From Axinella damicornis (taxonomy: Eukaryota; Porifera; Demospongiae; Axinellida; Axinellidae): a DNA stretch of 64,000 nucleotides. The stretch lies in the NCBI GenBank assembly GCA_963931865.1, contig OZ007513.1, positions 6,742,157 through 6,806,156 of the forward strand, given 5' to 3'. The position numbers were made by a program, and so were the translations under genes. The notes under the pieces are model-generated. The model searched no databases and was not told where the DNA came from. It worked only from the letters and a program-made list of their open reading frames with translations. Each line of letters begins with the position of its first letter. The stretch's first letter is position 1. This document shows, piece after piece, positions 42,940-53,815 of this stretch.

Positions 42940-43080
42940 AGATGAGGTCAGCGAGGGCATTGGAGAGAGCCTCCTGGGGGCTGTAGTCTGGCGTCATCTG
43001 TACACGGAGAACAAACTTGTACTCCAGGGGACAGGACTTTGTATCCAGCAAACAGAACTTGAGGGTCACATAGCAGCTGC
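42940..43080 (-). pseudogene. POLR2J: RNA polymerase II subunit RPB11 exon with a frameshift
   Basis: Acceptor ACCAACAG opens [15 protein letters not shown]; one frame over it continues PLEYKFVLRVQMTPDYSPQE and ALSNALADLI, up to a possible donor ATCT|GTGGGG. RPB11 has [20 protein letters not shown] followed by VQTTPDYSPQEAF and DLISELS at exactly this spacing. RPB11 pairs with RPB3 in the Pol II assembly platform. Between GTC and CCCCTGGAG only four bases (CTGT) remain where six are expected, giving a frameshift. A TAGCCTCG-family element starts 34 bp upstream of this exon; no other RPB11 exon was found. Confidence 0.75.
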
Positions 43081-43853
43081 CTGTTGGTAATGGAGTTTTA
43101 AAGCAGTAGTATCTAGCCTCGTACCCAGTCCCACGCCCAGATTTCCGTCGCTTGCAGTACGGTAAAGCGGGGAGGGCCTGGTAAATTTCCTCACATGAGC
43201 ATGACGTAATCGAAAAATGGCAAAATTTTCAGAACGAAGACGCTACGTTTTGCGTGTTATTCAGCCATCTACACGTTCAACGCTCGGTGAGTATGACAGT
43301 CGCCCCCTGCTAGCTAGATACGTGTGGTGTGTTACCTGGTACCTTCACTCTTCTTGCTGTTCTGAGACACACTACGCCCACGTTAAACTTCAGGCCTTTT
43401 CTACCCTTGACGTCACTCACGTGACCAGGCCCTCCCCGCGCGAATTTTTTTTTGGACGTACTTTCGACTTTGTCTCTGGCAGATCCACCAACTACGCATG
43501 CGCAGATTAGTACGACACACCCCCATATTCAGCACAATGGTGGGCAAAATATACACAGGACTGTCCTGAGAAGGAGCGCTGAAGAATGAACGCTGAGCAA
43601 CTGCTGGTGAAGTTGTAAACAGAAGCGATGAAGGTGTCATGAGGTAAAGAGATGGTTATTATATGGATTGAGTATGATTTCCCGCCATTTCTGTTCCAAA
43701 GTATACTGTACTGACATTTTTCAGGGTTCAAATCACTCTGTCGACTTCCTACCTGGTAGTTGAGTCCGGTAGATAAGTCTGCATTCGCTGATATTCTCAG
43801 TGATGCTGCATATTACATGTTGTGCTCAGTATACAATGGGCTATTCCATTAAA

Positions 43854-44118
43854 CAAGGGGGTGACACTCCCATACACGCTGTAGTCAGAGCTGCGACTGG
43901 GCTTATCAGCGAATCTTGACCCCGTATACTAAGGAAAGGCTGCAGTCGCTACGCATTCATCCGTATACTATCGGTGGTCAAGCGGTCAACGGCTGAAATA
44001 CAGCACTGTCAAACGGTCAAGAGTCTTTTTGCGATGCGGTCAAGCAGCGAAAATGACGGTCAAGATTGACCCCGGTCGCAGCTCTGACTACGGCGTCAAT
44101 GGGAGTGTCACCCCCTTG
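43854..44118. mobile_element. CAAGGGGGTGACACTCCC MITE, simple copy
   Basis: A 265-bp element with inverted ends CAAGGGGGTGACACTCCC and GGGAGTGTCACCCCCTTG, AGTCAGAGCTGCGAC next, and several GGTCAAG repeats inside. ATTAAA flanks both sides (43848-43853, 44119-44124). It lies inside the terminus of the TGGGCTATTCC element. Confidence 0.85.
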
Positions 44119-44399
44119 ATTAAATAAGGCTACACCCCCCATTGACGAGTAACTAATTTGTCCTATGGGGATTCGCCGAGTTTCCGTATTCTGTTGTAAA
44201 TCTCCGTAAATGTTCTGTAATTTTCCGCATATTTCTGTATACTAACGTCTGTCGCATGGTGTAGAAGGCGCATTTTCTGTCCCGGGGTACGCAAATAGCT
44301 AACTCGTCAATAGGGGGTGTATCCTTTATTATCTCACGTTGCGTGGGCGGATCACACGTGCCGGTAGTCACTGTATACGCGCTACAGCAACAGGGGCGA

Positions 44400-44722
44400 T
44401 GTATTTCCCTTTGATGTTTGATACATGCCCTGGACCAGGGCATGTATATCCCTTTGATGTTTGATACATGCCCTGGGAAGCCCCACTGTTCACGGTTTGT
44501 TCAACCGCTTGGTCGTAGCATTGTGAACGTCAAAAGTCACTGTATTTCACACAGATCAGGGGAGAATGTGTCTGTAAGTCTAGATCAACAGTTGAGAAGT
44601 AGCTAGGTATTCGCGCGTAAGCGCTATGGGTCTATGCGATAGATGGACGGTCGGCACAGAGCCTTCGGCTACTAGCGCTATGGGTCTATGCGATAGATGG
44701 ACGGTCGCAGAGCTTTTGGCTA
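44400..44722. repeat. Two pairs of short direct repeats
   Basis: ATCCCTTTGATGTTTGATAC-type units occur twice at 44.40-44.48 kb, separated by the palindrome GCCCTGGACCAGGGC. GCGCTATGGGTCTATGCGAT units occur twice at 44.62-44.72 kb. Confidence 0.8.
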
Positions 44723-44803
44723 CTATCCTGTAAGCACACTCTCGCGCGGCCAGAACCAACCACGGAGACCAGAAACTAACCGAGTTAGATCCTTACAGCT
44801 CAC

Positions 44804-44908
44804 CTCACGTTTTGTCTTCAGTCCCTTTGCATTTACGGGAGCACTAGGCTTCTCTCTTCGCTTTCCTTCTACGTTTAAACCGCTTTGACTAACATCGAAG
44901 ACGGCCAT
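44804..44908 (-). CDS. Candidate first exon MAVFDVSQSGLNVEGKRREK
   Basis: A minus-strand ATG opens exactly 35 codons, MAVFDVSQSGLNVEGKRREK then PSAPVNAKGLKTKRE, ending at donor GAG|GTGAGC. Upstream at 45130-45160 lies GTTACCAAGGAGAC, close to an RFX X-box, and two TGACG half-sites. The exon lies inside the TGGGCTATTCC element, so it is either a captured gene start or part of the element. No family recognised. Confidence 0.4.
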
Positions 44909-45208
44909 TCTTCGTAATTCCAACGTGGAAGTCGTCCTGTTTTCGAAATCACTCGCTGTCACGCCACCCGTCACTGAATATAGGCCCAATACTCCTCGAG
45001 AATCGCGCGAACAACTAGCTACTTGCTTCTCAACGACGACATCAACTACTACACTGCCAGCTAGCTAGCTAACACACACTGAACTGAAGCCAGACTAAAA
45101 GATAATTAAACCGTGCTGCAGTGTGACGCAGGCAGTTACCAAGGAGACTCCGTAGCAACCGTGCTGCAGTATGACGTAGCCACAGTAATCAACGTGAGAT
45201 AAGCCAGT

Positions 45209-45315
45209 TAGATCACGCCTAGTCGGGATGTATCCGGTTTACAGTCACTCGCACTCGGGCGCTTCGCGCCCTCGTGCTCGTGACTGTAAACCGGATACAT
45301 CCCTCCTAGGCGTGA
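45209..45315. mobile_element. 107-bp hairpin MITE
   Basis: GATCACGCCTAGTCGGGATG, TATCCGGTTTACAGTCAC and GAGGGCGCGAAGCGC-type centre form an almost perfect palindrome ending CCTAGGCGTGATATAA. Confidence 0.85.
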
Positions 45316-45755
45316 TATAACTATAACTTAATGGAATAGCCCAATAATGTAGTTGAAGTATAGTCTCGGTCACCACACTCGCACACAGCGAACCACAGTG
45401 CTTCCATATACGGTGTTTTTTTCCCAGGCGTTAAGTACACTACTCGCAAGCAGATTACTAACGCGTATAGAGAAGTGCTGTGGTTTGCACCTGTTTAGTG
45501 TGAGAACAAGTCGTATGTCGTCGACCAAACTCCTCTGCCGTGAGCGAGAGTCTGGTACCAGACTATAAGCTAAGTAAGTCGCTGGAAGTCTGTACTGTAT
45601 TTGGGATGCATTATTTGAAAGTGCAGAGCTGCCTTCTCACCGCTTCTCCCATGGAGAACTTGAATCGTAGAATAAACGAAATTACAGTGTATGTGATCTT
45701 GTCACACTGCCACTCCCTCTAGTCGGTGCTAAAGCATCCCACCTATAGCTAATAG

Positions 45756-45941
45756 TTGGAGGGGGGTGATGACGAATCCACATGCACAGTTGTGCATGCC
45801 TCACAACCTACGTGGGACACCCCTTTCAGAAAGTTATACTCCATTCTAGCTGATTCATTTTCTCATGAATTTCGTCTTTACACAGATGGCTTGTTGACTC
45901 AGACTGGCACTAATCTACTAGCTACCTGGAGTACGACGTAA
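45756..45941 (+). CDS. Weak coding candidate inside the composite element
   Basis: A 61-codon frame includes HASQPTWDTPFRKLYSILAD and SFSHEFRLYTDGLLTQTGTN and ends in TAA. It may be a remnant of the element's own gene. No splice evidence or family. Confidence 0.25.
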   Translation: MEGGDDESTCTVVHASQPTWDTPFRKLYSILADSFSHEFRLYTDGLLTQTGTNLLATWSTT

Positions 45942-46399
45942 AGCAGCAAGCAGCGTTTTGGCCAGTGTGGGTGGCTGAAGAAATTGAAGATGCATACAGG
46001 ACTGTTTGCAAACACTAATATGATTTTGATTGAGCCCATCATGTGTACATGATCTGAGCATGCATGGTAGTACAGTGTAGCTGTATACAGATGCAGTACA
46101 AAATTTTAGACAAACTAATGGCTAAGGTAGTTGAGGGGTTCCAAGTTTAGTTTGGGGTCCAGGCCAAGTTCATGGGGACTCCGCAAACACGTCTCTGCTA
46201 CCAAACACTGCACGTTCAAATTGCAAATTTGTGGGTGTGGTTAGGGTTGGGTTACGGTTTAGCGCATGCGTAGTTGATGGATCTGCCAGAGACTAAGTCG
46301 AAAGTATGTCCAAAAAAAAAATTCGCCCTCCCCGCTTTACCATACTGCAAGCGACGGAAAGCTGGGCGGGGGACTGGGAATGAGGCTAAGTAGCTCACT

Positions 46400-47910
46400 G
46401 ACTAAAATTAGTAAGGAAACATGGCTACACTCTGTGACATTCTGGTACCAATTAATGCTTGCATAAATGCTTGCATAATTATTGCAAGCAATTGAAATGG
46501 CCCATAACCAAGAGGCTACCCCGACCGGTTTTGATGAGGAGAGAGCCTGGGAACGAGGTTAACAAGACTACTTCACTTGTGACCGCTGCCCCAATGGATT
46601 CACCAGGAGCACATGAGCCGCCAAAGGTGGAAAGGAGCGTCGAACTAGTATAGACATGTTGTGATCCCTCACGCCTTACAGTCATTCCTTATACGGAAGA
46701 CCTTTGCGGTACATAACAAATGCCAATTTGTTTTTCACTTTTATGTAATGGCCTAAAATTTGGGGATGTGTGAAGTACTTGGCTCATGCGCTCCTGGCTT
46801 CATTGATCCTAATGTCATAGCAAGTGAGGATAGGGTGTATGCCACGCTCACTGGGCAACCCCGTGCAAACATATGCACAGTGGGGTTAACTTAAGTAATC
46901 GGTCTGTGTTTCAGTAATCAGGCCTTCATAGGAGTTGTTTGACTCAGTAACCAAATGCACAAATCGCACAGCATTTCTGTGCTTGATCGATGGCAACCTT
47001 CCACTACCTTGAATTTTGTCAAGAATATTCTTAACAAGAAAATTTGACTGGAATGATGTCAAGCAGAACCCATTTCTGTAAACAGTTCTGTAACAAGCAA
47101 AGTCCTCTGCTGGACATCTCTAGTTGTTGAAAGGAAAATTTGTGATGTTGCTTTGCAATAGGGGAGGGTCACCCATTACAAGATTTCCGATTGATGCAGA
47201 ACACACAACACTTGCTGAACAGGTTAAGAGTGCACTAGGTTTGTAGATGACCATTTCTCTTGCTTATTTATTTTTAGCAGTGTTGATAACATTGATTTGA
47301 CCGCTGTTATTATTGCTGTATAGTATTGTTTTTGTGTTATTAAATGGTTTGTTTGTACTACTGAATGTGATCTTCAACACCCCACAATTACACTGTTTTA
47401 CAAACTTTATTTGTTGAACTTCATGTGGATGGGCCTACATACGTACATTTATTATGCAACAATAGTAAGATAATACTATTGCCCCTCGTAACTTGGCAAG
47501 AGTCTTCAAAATTAATTTGTTGAATTCTTAAGGAACTGCTGAGAACTTTGTTTTGTTTTGGGGCAATGTATGGTGGGCTTATTGCATTTTGATTTGGGTG
47601 CAATTCGTGTCAATCCAAAATTAATATTTGATCATGATTTGTGGGTTTTCGCTCTAGATCTGGTTCTCATGCCGCACAATATGTCATGTCTAGTTACTTG
47701 TGATCATAGAGTCATAGGACTCCAACTTCAAGGAGTTCTGTTGTGGAATTTCTGATTGTATTGTTCGTCTGAGGCCTTGTGCAAATCCCAGAGGGTTGCT
47801 AGTTGCCTCCAAGGTTCACAGCTGCGAGCTCGAGCTCATCAGAGGAGTCACTACTGGAGTATGGAAAATAAATGTGAACAAGTCAAACCTGCAACACATT
47901 AGTATGTTTT
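46400..47910. other. Non-coding stretch
   Basis: A half fold-back end near 46540 (GAGCCTGGGAACGAGG) is the only element seen. TGGCTCATGCGCTCCTGG at 46781 recurs at 60679. No exon is supported. Confidence 0.4.
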
Positions 47911-47921
47911 AGCCTCATTTC

Positions 47922-47968
47922 AGCCCCCACCCAGGTTCGTGTGTGGGAGAGCCTGGGAACGAGGCTAA
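47922..47968. mobile_element. Short TAGCCTCG-family palindrome
   Basis: TAGCCTCATTTCAGCCCCCA and AGCCTGGGAACGAGGCTA frame 47 bp. Confidence 0.7.
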
Positions 47969-48548
47969 GTATGTCTGATTACATGCAGCTCTGCAATCAG
48001 CCAGTGTTATTAGCCATGAACTACAATCCACAACCATAGATATGAGAGTAAATAATCGCAACAGATCTAATAATTTCTCACATTAGATGAATTAAATCAC
48101 TTCATGGACTCCCGCGATGATAGCATGATTTATGTTTGAGATGTTATCCCCTCCCCATGCAAAATATTGCCTCATGCAGGCCTCTGTTCCCTCCAAGTGA
48201 TTTTATATACTGATCAATCGCTCAGAAGTGTTATTGCTGCTGAAAATATAAGGGAACGATAGCCCATTCCCATGCCCGTGCTGCACCAAAAATGGTATGG
48301 GCCTGGGAACAAGGCTAAGGGAACATGCAACCAAGACAATAGCAATAACGTTGGCAAACTGCCTTTCTCCTTACCTTGAAATAAGTGCATGGCCTAAACC
48401 ACAAATCACATTTAATAATTATAGGAAATCACATGAATTGCATGAAAATAATATGCATACCCTTCCATCATTTGGCCCAAATTTTGAAATTCTTCAACTT
48501 TCAACTGAAACAGAGTATTTCTCTCAAGTGTTTGGGGGGCAAATTCAA

Positions 48549-49096
48549 GGGCGTCTTTATTCACTGGACTGGTGGACTGGACTGGACTGGACTGGAGTGG
48601 ACTGGACTCACCCAAAAATCTGTAAAATGCCTTTTTCAGTGTAGGACAGAAGCTAAGCATACTTATTCATTCACTAAAGTTGCTTGCATAGCCTGCTTTC
48701 GTGTCTTTCTTCGAGTCGGTGGAGGTCAAAGGTCACGTGCATATTGTGCATATTTAATAAGATTCAATGAAAAGATTAGAAGAGCATTTGTTTACTGCAG
48801 AAATCAAACTCCAGCCTTTAGCTGAAGCATAGAAAACAGAAATAAATATCCCTCCATCATGCACGACTGACTGAAGCTCATTGCTGAAGCTCATTAAATA
48901 TGCACGTGACCTTTGACCTCTACCGACTCGAGCAAAGACACGAAAGCAGGCTGTGCAAGCAACTTTAGTGACTGAATAAGTATGCTTAGCTTCTGACCTA
49001 CACTGAAAAAGGCATTTTACAGATTTTTGAGTGAGTCCAGTCCACTCCAGTCCAGTCCAGTCCAGTCCACTCCAGTCCAGTGAATAAAGACGCCCC
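48549..49096. mobile_element. 548-bp palindromic MITE with 8-bp target duplication
   Basis: Two arms of about 205 bp are nearly exact inverses: GGGCGTCTTTATTCACTGG, a TGGACTGGAC microsatellite, AAGCATACTTATTCA, GAGGTCAAAGGTCACGTGC. AAATTCAA flanks both sides (48541-48548 and 49097-49104). An 8-bp duplication is typical of hAT-type insertion. It encodes no protein. Confidence 0.9.
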
Positions 49097-49359
49097 AAAT
49101 TCAATATTAATTTTATGGGTTAGGCCACTTTGATTCTCAGCCCCATTTCAAACTCAGGATGATGATCATAATTATGTATTTACCCGGTAAGAATCATGGT
49201 TGGAGTGCTACGTCACTGTGTGTCATAGGACCTGGAGTACATGCTTCCTGCAGGGGGTCTCCGAAAAACCTCATGCACATCACAGGATGATTCACCATGA
49301 GGTTCTCTTCTTGTAATGACCTACTGAGTACTTGGGTAGATTGGACCTGTCAGATGTTT

Positions 49360-49530
49360 CAACAAGAGTTCCATAACAAACTGAGATGCAATGATTTTAA
49401 TGACACAACGTTTCAACCTAATAAACACTCCCTTGGGGTTGGGAACATTACAAGTGGCAGGAGTACTCGACAGAAACAGGTCAGCTCACAGACACCTACA
49501 ACAATACAGCAGTTACTTGCATCTTTGTAA
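49360..49530 (+). CDS. Candidate terminal exon
   Basis: Acceptor-like GACCTGTCAG precedes MFQQEFHNKLRCNDFNDTTF, later ITSGRSTRQKQVSSQTPTTI QQLLASL and TAA. It ends about 100 bp before the start of duplication copy 2, much as the candidate ending at 7218 precedes copy 1. The two tails are not similar. Confidence 0.4.
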   Translation, partial: QQEFHNKLRCNDFNDTTFQPNKHSLGVGNITSGRSTRQKQVSSQTPTTIQQLLASL

Positions 49531-49632
49531 TAGATTATGCATTTCATGAGGTATACAGAACCACACACATACAGAACAACAACGGCCTGTCACATGGAGA
49601 GACAGTAAAAGACAACATGCCCACATGCTACT

Positions 49633-49772
49633 CTAGTCTTCTCCTGGACAGCACTGTCTATTCAGGAGGTGAAGCTGGCTGCTGAACACAGTGGACTGAC
49701 CCAGGGTAGAGGCACTAGCCGGGCCTGCAGGGGCACTGGTGACTGTCTCCCAATCAACCTCACACTCAGTGT
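49633..49772 (-). CDS. Terminal exon TECEVDWETVTSAPAG
   Basis: Acceptor TTTGTCTCCTCAG, two overhang bases, then TECEVDWETVTSAPAGPASA, STLGQSTVFSSQLHLLNRQC and CPGED with TAG. The exon is 140 nt and fully open. The acidic start and S/T-rich middle suggest a disordered tail. The copy at 7370-7520 is frame-broken, so this is the better-preserved paralogue. No family recognised. Confidence 0.5.
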
Positions 49773-50010
49773 CTGAGGAGACAAAGGGTAATAAATAGGT
49801 GAAAGTCATGTCTTCAGTTTACTGATCACCTGGTCACACTACAGCACACTTCAGAGGACTGCACAGTGAACACAGATGCACAGGCACAGCTAGGGACTCA
49901 GCAGCAGCTGGGGTAGCTGCTGTGATGCCAGTGAGTGGGCGTGACTCTATGGCACAGACAAATTATGAACAGTGCAATCACAGAAAACCGATGCAAAGCA
50001 CAAGGCATGC

Positions 50011-50090
50011 AGTAGACAGCAGTTCAGTTCAATAGGTATCTGCCTTGAGGCATGCAGTAGACAGCAGTTCAGTTCAATAGGTATCTGCCT
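50011..50090. repeat. Tandem duplication of about 45 bp
   Basis: GAGGCATGCAGTAGACAGCA and TCAATAGGTATCTGCCTT occur twice in a row. Copy 1 of the segmental duplication has only one related unit. Confidence 0.8.
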
Positions 50091-50990
50091 TGAGGATGAG
50101 TCAAGGTACATGTATGATGTGTATATTGTTTGATCATACTTGAGTGTCGGGCAGTACATGTACTAAGTTTTGTGCTGCCAGCACGATACTTGTTTGGGTA
50201 ATAATTTCAAAGATGGGACTTCTTGTATATACTGTGGTCACTATGAATACAAAAGGTCAAGTCCCCCCACCACAGGGCCAAGTGCCTTCTTGTTCATATG
50301 TAAACTACTGCCTGCTTAGCAACAATGGCATCCTTCCGTGCACTGCAGATATACCTACACTGCCTGCACTGGAATTACATTACAGAATGCCCTACAGTCT
50401 ACTACCATGAAAGCACATCAGCTAACAGACTATAGCGACAAAGACACTACCTCCGCACGTTCTTAGCAGAGTCTGAAAACAAGTTGGGACTTGAATCATG
50501 ATGCAATGAATGCTATCAAGGGCGTATCGAGCTGCCGAACTACGCCCTTGAGGGTCGATGCACCCTTGATGCTATCTGTATGGCATGACAGATACTAGTC
50601 TCCTACCAAGACCCCCTACACCAGGAGAAAGGGGAACAACATTCTTGTACCTCAAAGCAATTTCAGACGTGATCGAATCTGATTGGTTGTTCTGAAAATC
50701 ATCTCACATGTACTAGGCTTCCTCACAATAACCATCTTAATCTCTCAATGGGTACTTGTAAAACCTGACTGTGGACTGGACTCTGGACTGCAATTTGGAC
50801 AGCAAATGCATCAACTGCGCCACCTCTGGGATCTGTTCTCGCTCCACTGCTGTGGCTACTACCACCTCTTCATCCGCTGGTTTGACCCCAGATGACATTC
50901 CTGCCACCAGCTCTTTCGAACAGCAAGAAGCAACTGTGAGCCCATCGTTCATATCTCTAACCCATAGTACTATCGTATCTTCTGTTTCAG

Positions 50991-51117
50991 GCACAAGTCC
51001 AACCATAGTCCAACTGCAAGCCCCACAGATGAACACTAATGCAACCTCAGTGTCATCCGTTCTTCAGATTACCCCACACGCATCACTGGTTTCACAGCAA
51101 TCTACCTTCTGCAAATG
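50991..51117 (+). CDS. Penultimate exon of an unknown gene
   Basis: A strong acceptor ATCTTCTGTTTCAG, then TSPTIVQLQAPQMNTNATSV SSVLQITPHASLVSQQSTFC and donor AATG|GTGAGT. The frame is open upstream to 50771 (ATTTSSSAGLTPDDIPATSS), so the exon may start earlier. It ends with a two-base overhang that fits the one-base start of the next exon at 51204. S/T/Q-rich, probably disordered. Confidence 0.55.
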
Positions 51118-51203
51118 GTGAGTGGCTACTCTAAAGGAGGTTTATTCTTGGGTGTGTTGACAAGAGTGAAAGCTTACCCTATCTTACTCTCGTTGCCATG
51201 CAG

Positions 51204-51273
51204 CTGGAGTAAATTGGAAGCCTACATGTCAGCCATTCAAGAGTTTATGAGTGCCACTTCCCAGCGCTCATAA
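51204..51273 (+). CDS. Last exon, WSKLEAYMSAIQEFMSATSQ
   Basis: Acceptor GTTGCCATGCAG, one base completing a Cys codon with the previous exon, then WSKLEAYMSAIQEFMSATSQ RS and TAA. The 86-bp intron and matching phases make the pair the best spliced gene end in the window. The short amphipathic C-terminal helix resembles the design of the exon pair at 5725 and 6032. Confidence 0.6.
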
Positions 51274-51299
51274 GCTCCTGTGCACAAATGAATGAGTTA

Positions 51300-52690
51300 A
51301 AGTAGGGGGGAGGGCGCCAAACAATGACTGGCTTGCTAGGCTCGACTACTAGGTCAATAGTGCATAGTGCCCCCCTTCCCTATCATAAAGTTTCCTGGAT
51401 CACTTCTGGGGAGGGGGAGGAAGTGACTCATGCCTACCACACACAGGGGGAGGGGAGTGAGGTTTGGAGACTGGGAATGGGACACTGAGACACACCCAAT
51501 GAAACCTCTGACCTCAGGCTTGCTGGGAGTACTCTCGGTTTTGTCTCCTGGAATATCTTTTGCAAACTTCATCGCTCTCTTCTCACCTGGTGAGGGAAGT
51601 CACATCAATAAAGTGAAAGAACAGCGACACCACTTCAATTGATAAGTGTACTGACAACTATTCACATCTAATGGCACAGCATTCAATGACTGGGTGGCCA
51701 TCCCAAGGTCATTCTGATCGTCACTACCTATATCCAACATCTACAAGAACAGAAATACATCCACTAATTTCGTATGCAGTGCAGGGAAAACTGCAGCTAT
51801 ATCTGCTATACACACTGGACTGTAAGATGTCTTTACTTAAATTAACTTGTGTGATAAGTACTTGCGATTACAGCTCACACTCGCCACATTCAGTGCTACA
51901 CAGCCCGTACCGGAAGGTAGTTATGAATCACTGGACTGTAGTGCTGGAATAGAATATGGCCTAACTACTTGCTATATAGAAAGCAGATAATTATTATTCA
52001 GCTACTTTTACATAGCTACATCTGGTCCCAGGTCCAGGTACTAGGAGTTTGAGGGTCAAAGGTCACAGTATTATCTTCTTAACTAGTTGTACCAGCTAAA
52101 ACTGAACCAGGTGGGCGTGGCACAGGTTTTGAATATCATGAACTGTATCCACTACCGTGTGTGATTTTCTATCTGACACACCCTTTTTGGACTTGTGCTG
52201 TACTGCATTACCTGTGAGTGTCAGACAAAAGCTGAGAGCAACAAGCAGATGGACTGTGATCATACGTGTGGTATCACAGTCAATCGCTACGCATAATAAT
52301 GCATTCCGTGAGGACAACTTGAATGTATATACATGTAGGCACACGCCCAGACCCTTCCTCCTGACCTCCGTACTGAGAAGGGTCTGGTTCCGAGACTAAA
52401 GTAGAGTGTGGTAGGACTTGGTTGGATGCCCGGGTGACGATAACTAGTTACACCTTCTTTATCACCAACGATGCACCAGAACTGTCTTATATGTACAGTT
52501 AACCAGACTCCTTTCCATGTGCAAGTCTGGCTACACGACACTAGTACCAAGTATGACAAGTATGACAAGTGTTCAAGTTGGTTGGGCTAGGCTGAGTTTC
52601 TCCCCTGAACTTCCGAGGCAAGGCTGTTAGATGCTCAGCAGTGATGAGTCACCATGGAAGGGGAAGGAGATTCTGCGGCTCCCCTTCACT
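51300..52690. other. Mostly non-coding stretch in copy 2
   Basis: A worn TAGCCTCG-type hairpin is visible at 52340-52400 (CACGCCCAGACCCTTC, GAAGGGTCTGGTTCCGAGACTA). No exon is supported. Confidence 0.4.
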
Positions 52691-52701
52691 GCCGTCAGTC
52701 C

Positions 52702-52818
52702 TCAGAGCTTGATCACATCCTGGGCGACCATGGTGGTGAGCTGCTCCAGCTGGACTTCATTCAGGCCAATTTGTATTATTGTCGTGCTCACTTGGACTGA
52801 GGCGTTAATTTTGTCACA
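52702..52818 (-). CDS. Terminal exon VSTTIIQIGLNEVQLEQL
   Basis: Acceptor TATCCCTTTAG, then CDKINASVQVSTTIIQIGLN EVQLEQLTTMVAQDVIKL and TGA; exactly 39 codons, phase 0. The amphipathic helix looks real. A decayed match (ELEQFI preceded by TTI) occurs on the minus strand near 6800, just before duplication copy 1. No family recognised. Confidence 0.5.
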   Translation of the reverse strand, partial: CDKINASVQVSTTIIQIGLNEVQLEQLTTMVAQDVIKL

Positions 52819-52930
52819 CTAAAGGGATAACTTATACATGTACTGTCTCCACCTACCAGCGCATGCGCAGCTGGTGTACAAAAACCAGAGTCTAAGTCCA
52901 GCAAGGGTGCGTCAGATAGAAAATCACTTA

Positions 52931-53442
52931 CCATAATAGTGCCAAATTTTCGAGGAACAAAACTTTCACGGATTGGCCTTTTTACAAAATTTCGGGGAAA
53001 TAATTTATGTGGATTGAAGATTCTGGTTAGCCACACCCAGTCTGATGCTGCCACTGCTGCTGCGTGCAATTAAACCAGTAGTGCGGGACGACGTGCACAC
53101 TCAATCGTTCGTAGTTTTTGCGACACGGTAACACTCGGATCTCATCACTGCCACAGTGAAGAGATTCCCAGGCTCTCTCATACAAGGCAAATGTTCACGA
53201 CAGCTGCATCCCGGATCCCAGCTGTCTTGGTAGTTGTGATACCAACGAACCATCGCCTCTCAATGCAAGATATCGAGTGTGTGCTCCATGCTTGCGTGGC
53301 GGTACAACTCACTGTTGAGTGATAGCTATCCTCTGGGCACTACCAGTATTGAAAAAATCTTAGCGAGCTTAACTTTCACGGTTCGAGACCAATCCGTGAA
53401 AACTGAAAAAATTATATGCCTCGAAAATTTGGCGCTATATGG
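52931..53442. mobile_element. TA-flanked MITE, CCGTATAG type, copy 2
   Basis: Homologue of 8416-8928, with ends CCATAATAGTGCCAAATTTT and AAATTTGGCGCTATATGG flanked by TA (52929-52930, 53443-53444). The termini have diverged from perfect inverted symmetry. Confidence 0.8.
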
Positions 53443-53815
53443 TATGCAATCATGGGGAATTTCCCACCTTGACTAGTACTGCGGTAGAAGTCGGATATCT
53501 ACTATGTTGACTTGGATGTTATGTAATCATGGGGAAAATTAGCCTCAGCTCCACCTTGACCACACTTTCCAGGGTAAATAGCATAACCTCTGCGACAATG
53601 CAGATTCAATTAGATTGTGTGCATAGCTAGATGACTGTACCTTGTCGAAGTTTTGCTATATATGAGCTTCACTGCACTAGCACCTGCCGTGCACTGGGTC
53701 TCCCGGGAAAGTCATTCACTGCAGGTAACATTCAGATTCAGGAAACAAAGGGTGCATGTTTCGAAATCACAACAAGTATTGGAACGGAGATGATCCCACT
53801 GGTCAGAGGGAACTA

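Larger units (their letters stand above)
43837..45343. mobile_element. Element with TGGGCTATTCCATTAA termini
   Basis: TGGGCTATTCCATTAA at 43837-43852 is repeated in inverse at 45328-45343. The left terminus is interrupted immediately by the 265-bp CAAGGGGG MITE. A palindrome (ACACCCCCCATTGACGAGT, ACTCGTCAATAGGGGGTGT) spans 44131-44323. The element contains an exon-like segment at 44804-44908 and a large hairpin near its right end. Confidence 0.6.
43114..46388. mobile_element. 3.3-kb TAGCCTCG-family composite
   Basis: The ends TAGCCTCGTACCCAGTCCCA and, inward from the right, TAGCCTCATTCCCAGTCCCC extend into matching GTCGCTTGCAGTA, AAAGCGGGGAGGGC, CGAATTTTTTTT, ACTTTCGACTT and CAACTACGCATGCGC blocks on both arms. 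The left arm carries an extra 270 bp related to the body of 39529-39934. Other elements are nested inside. Confidence 0.65.
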
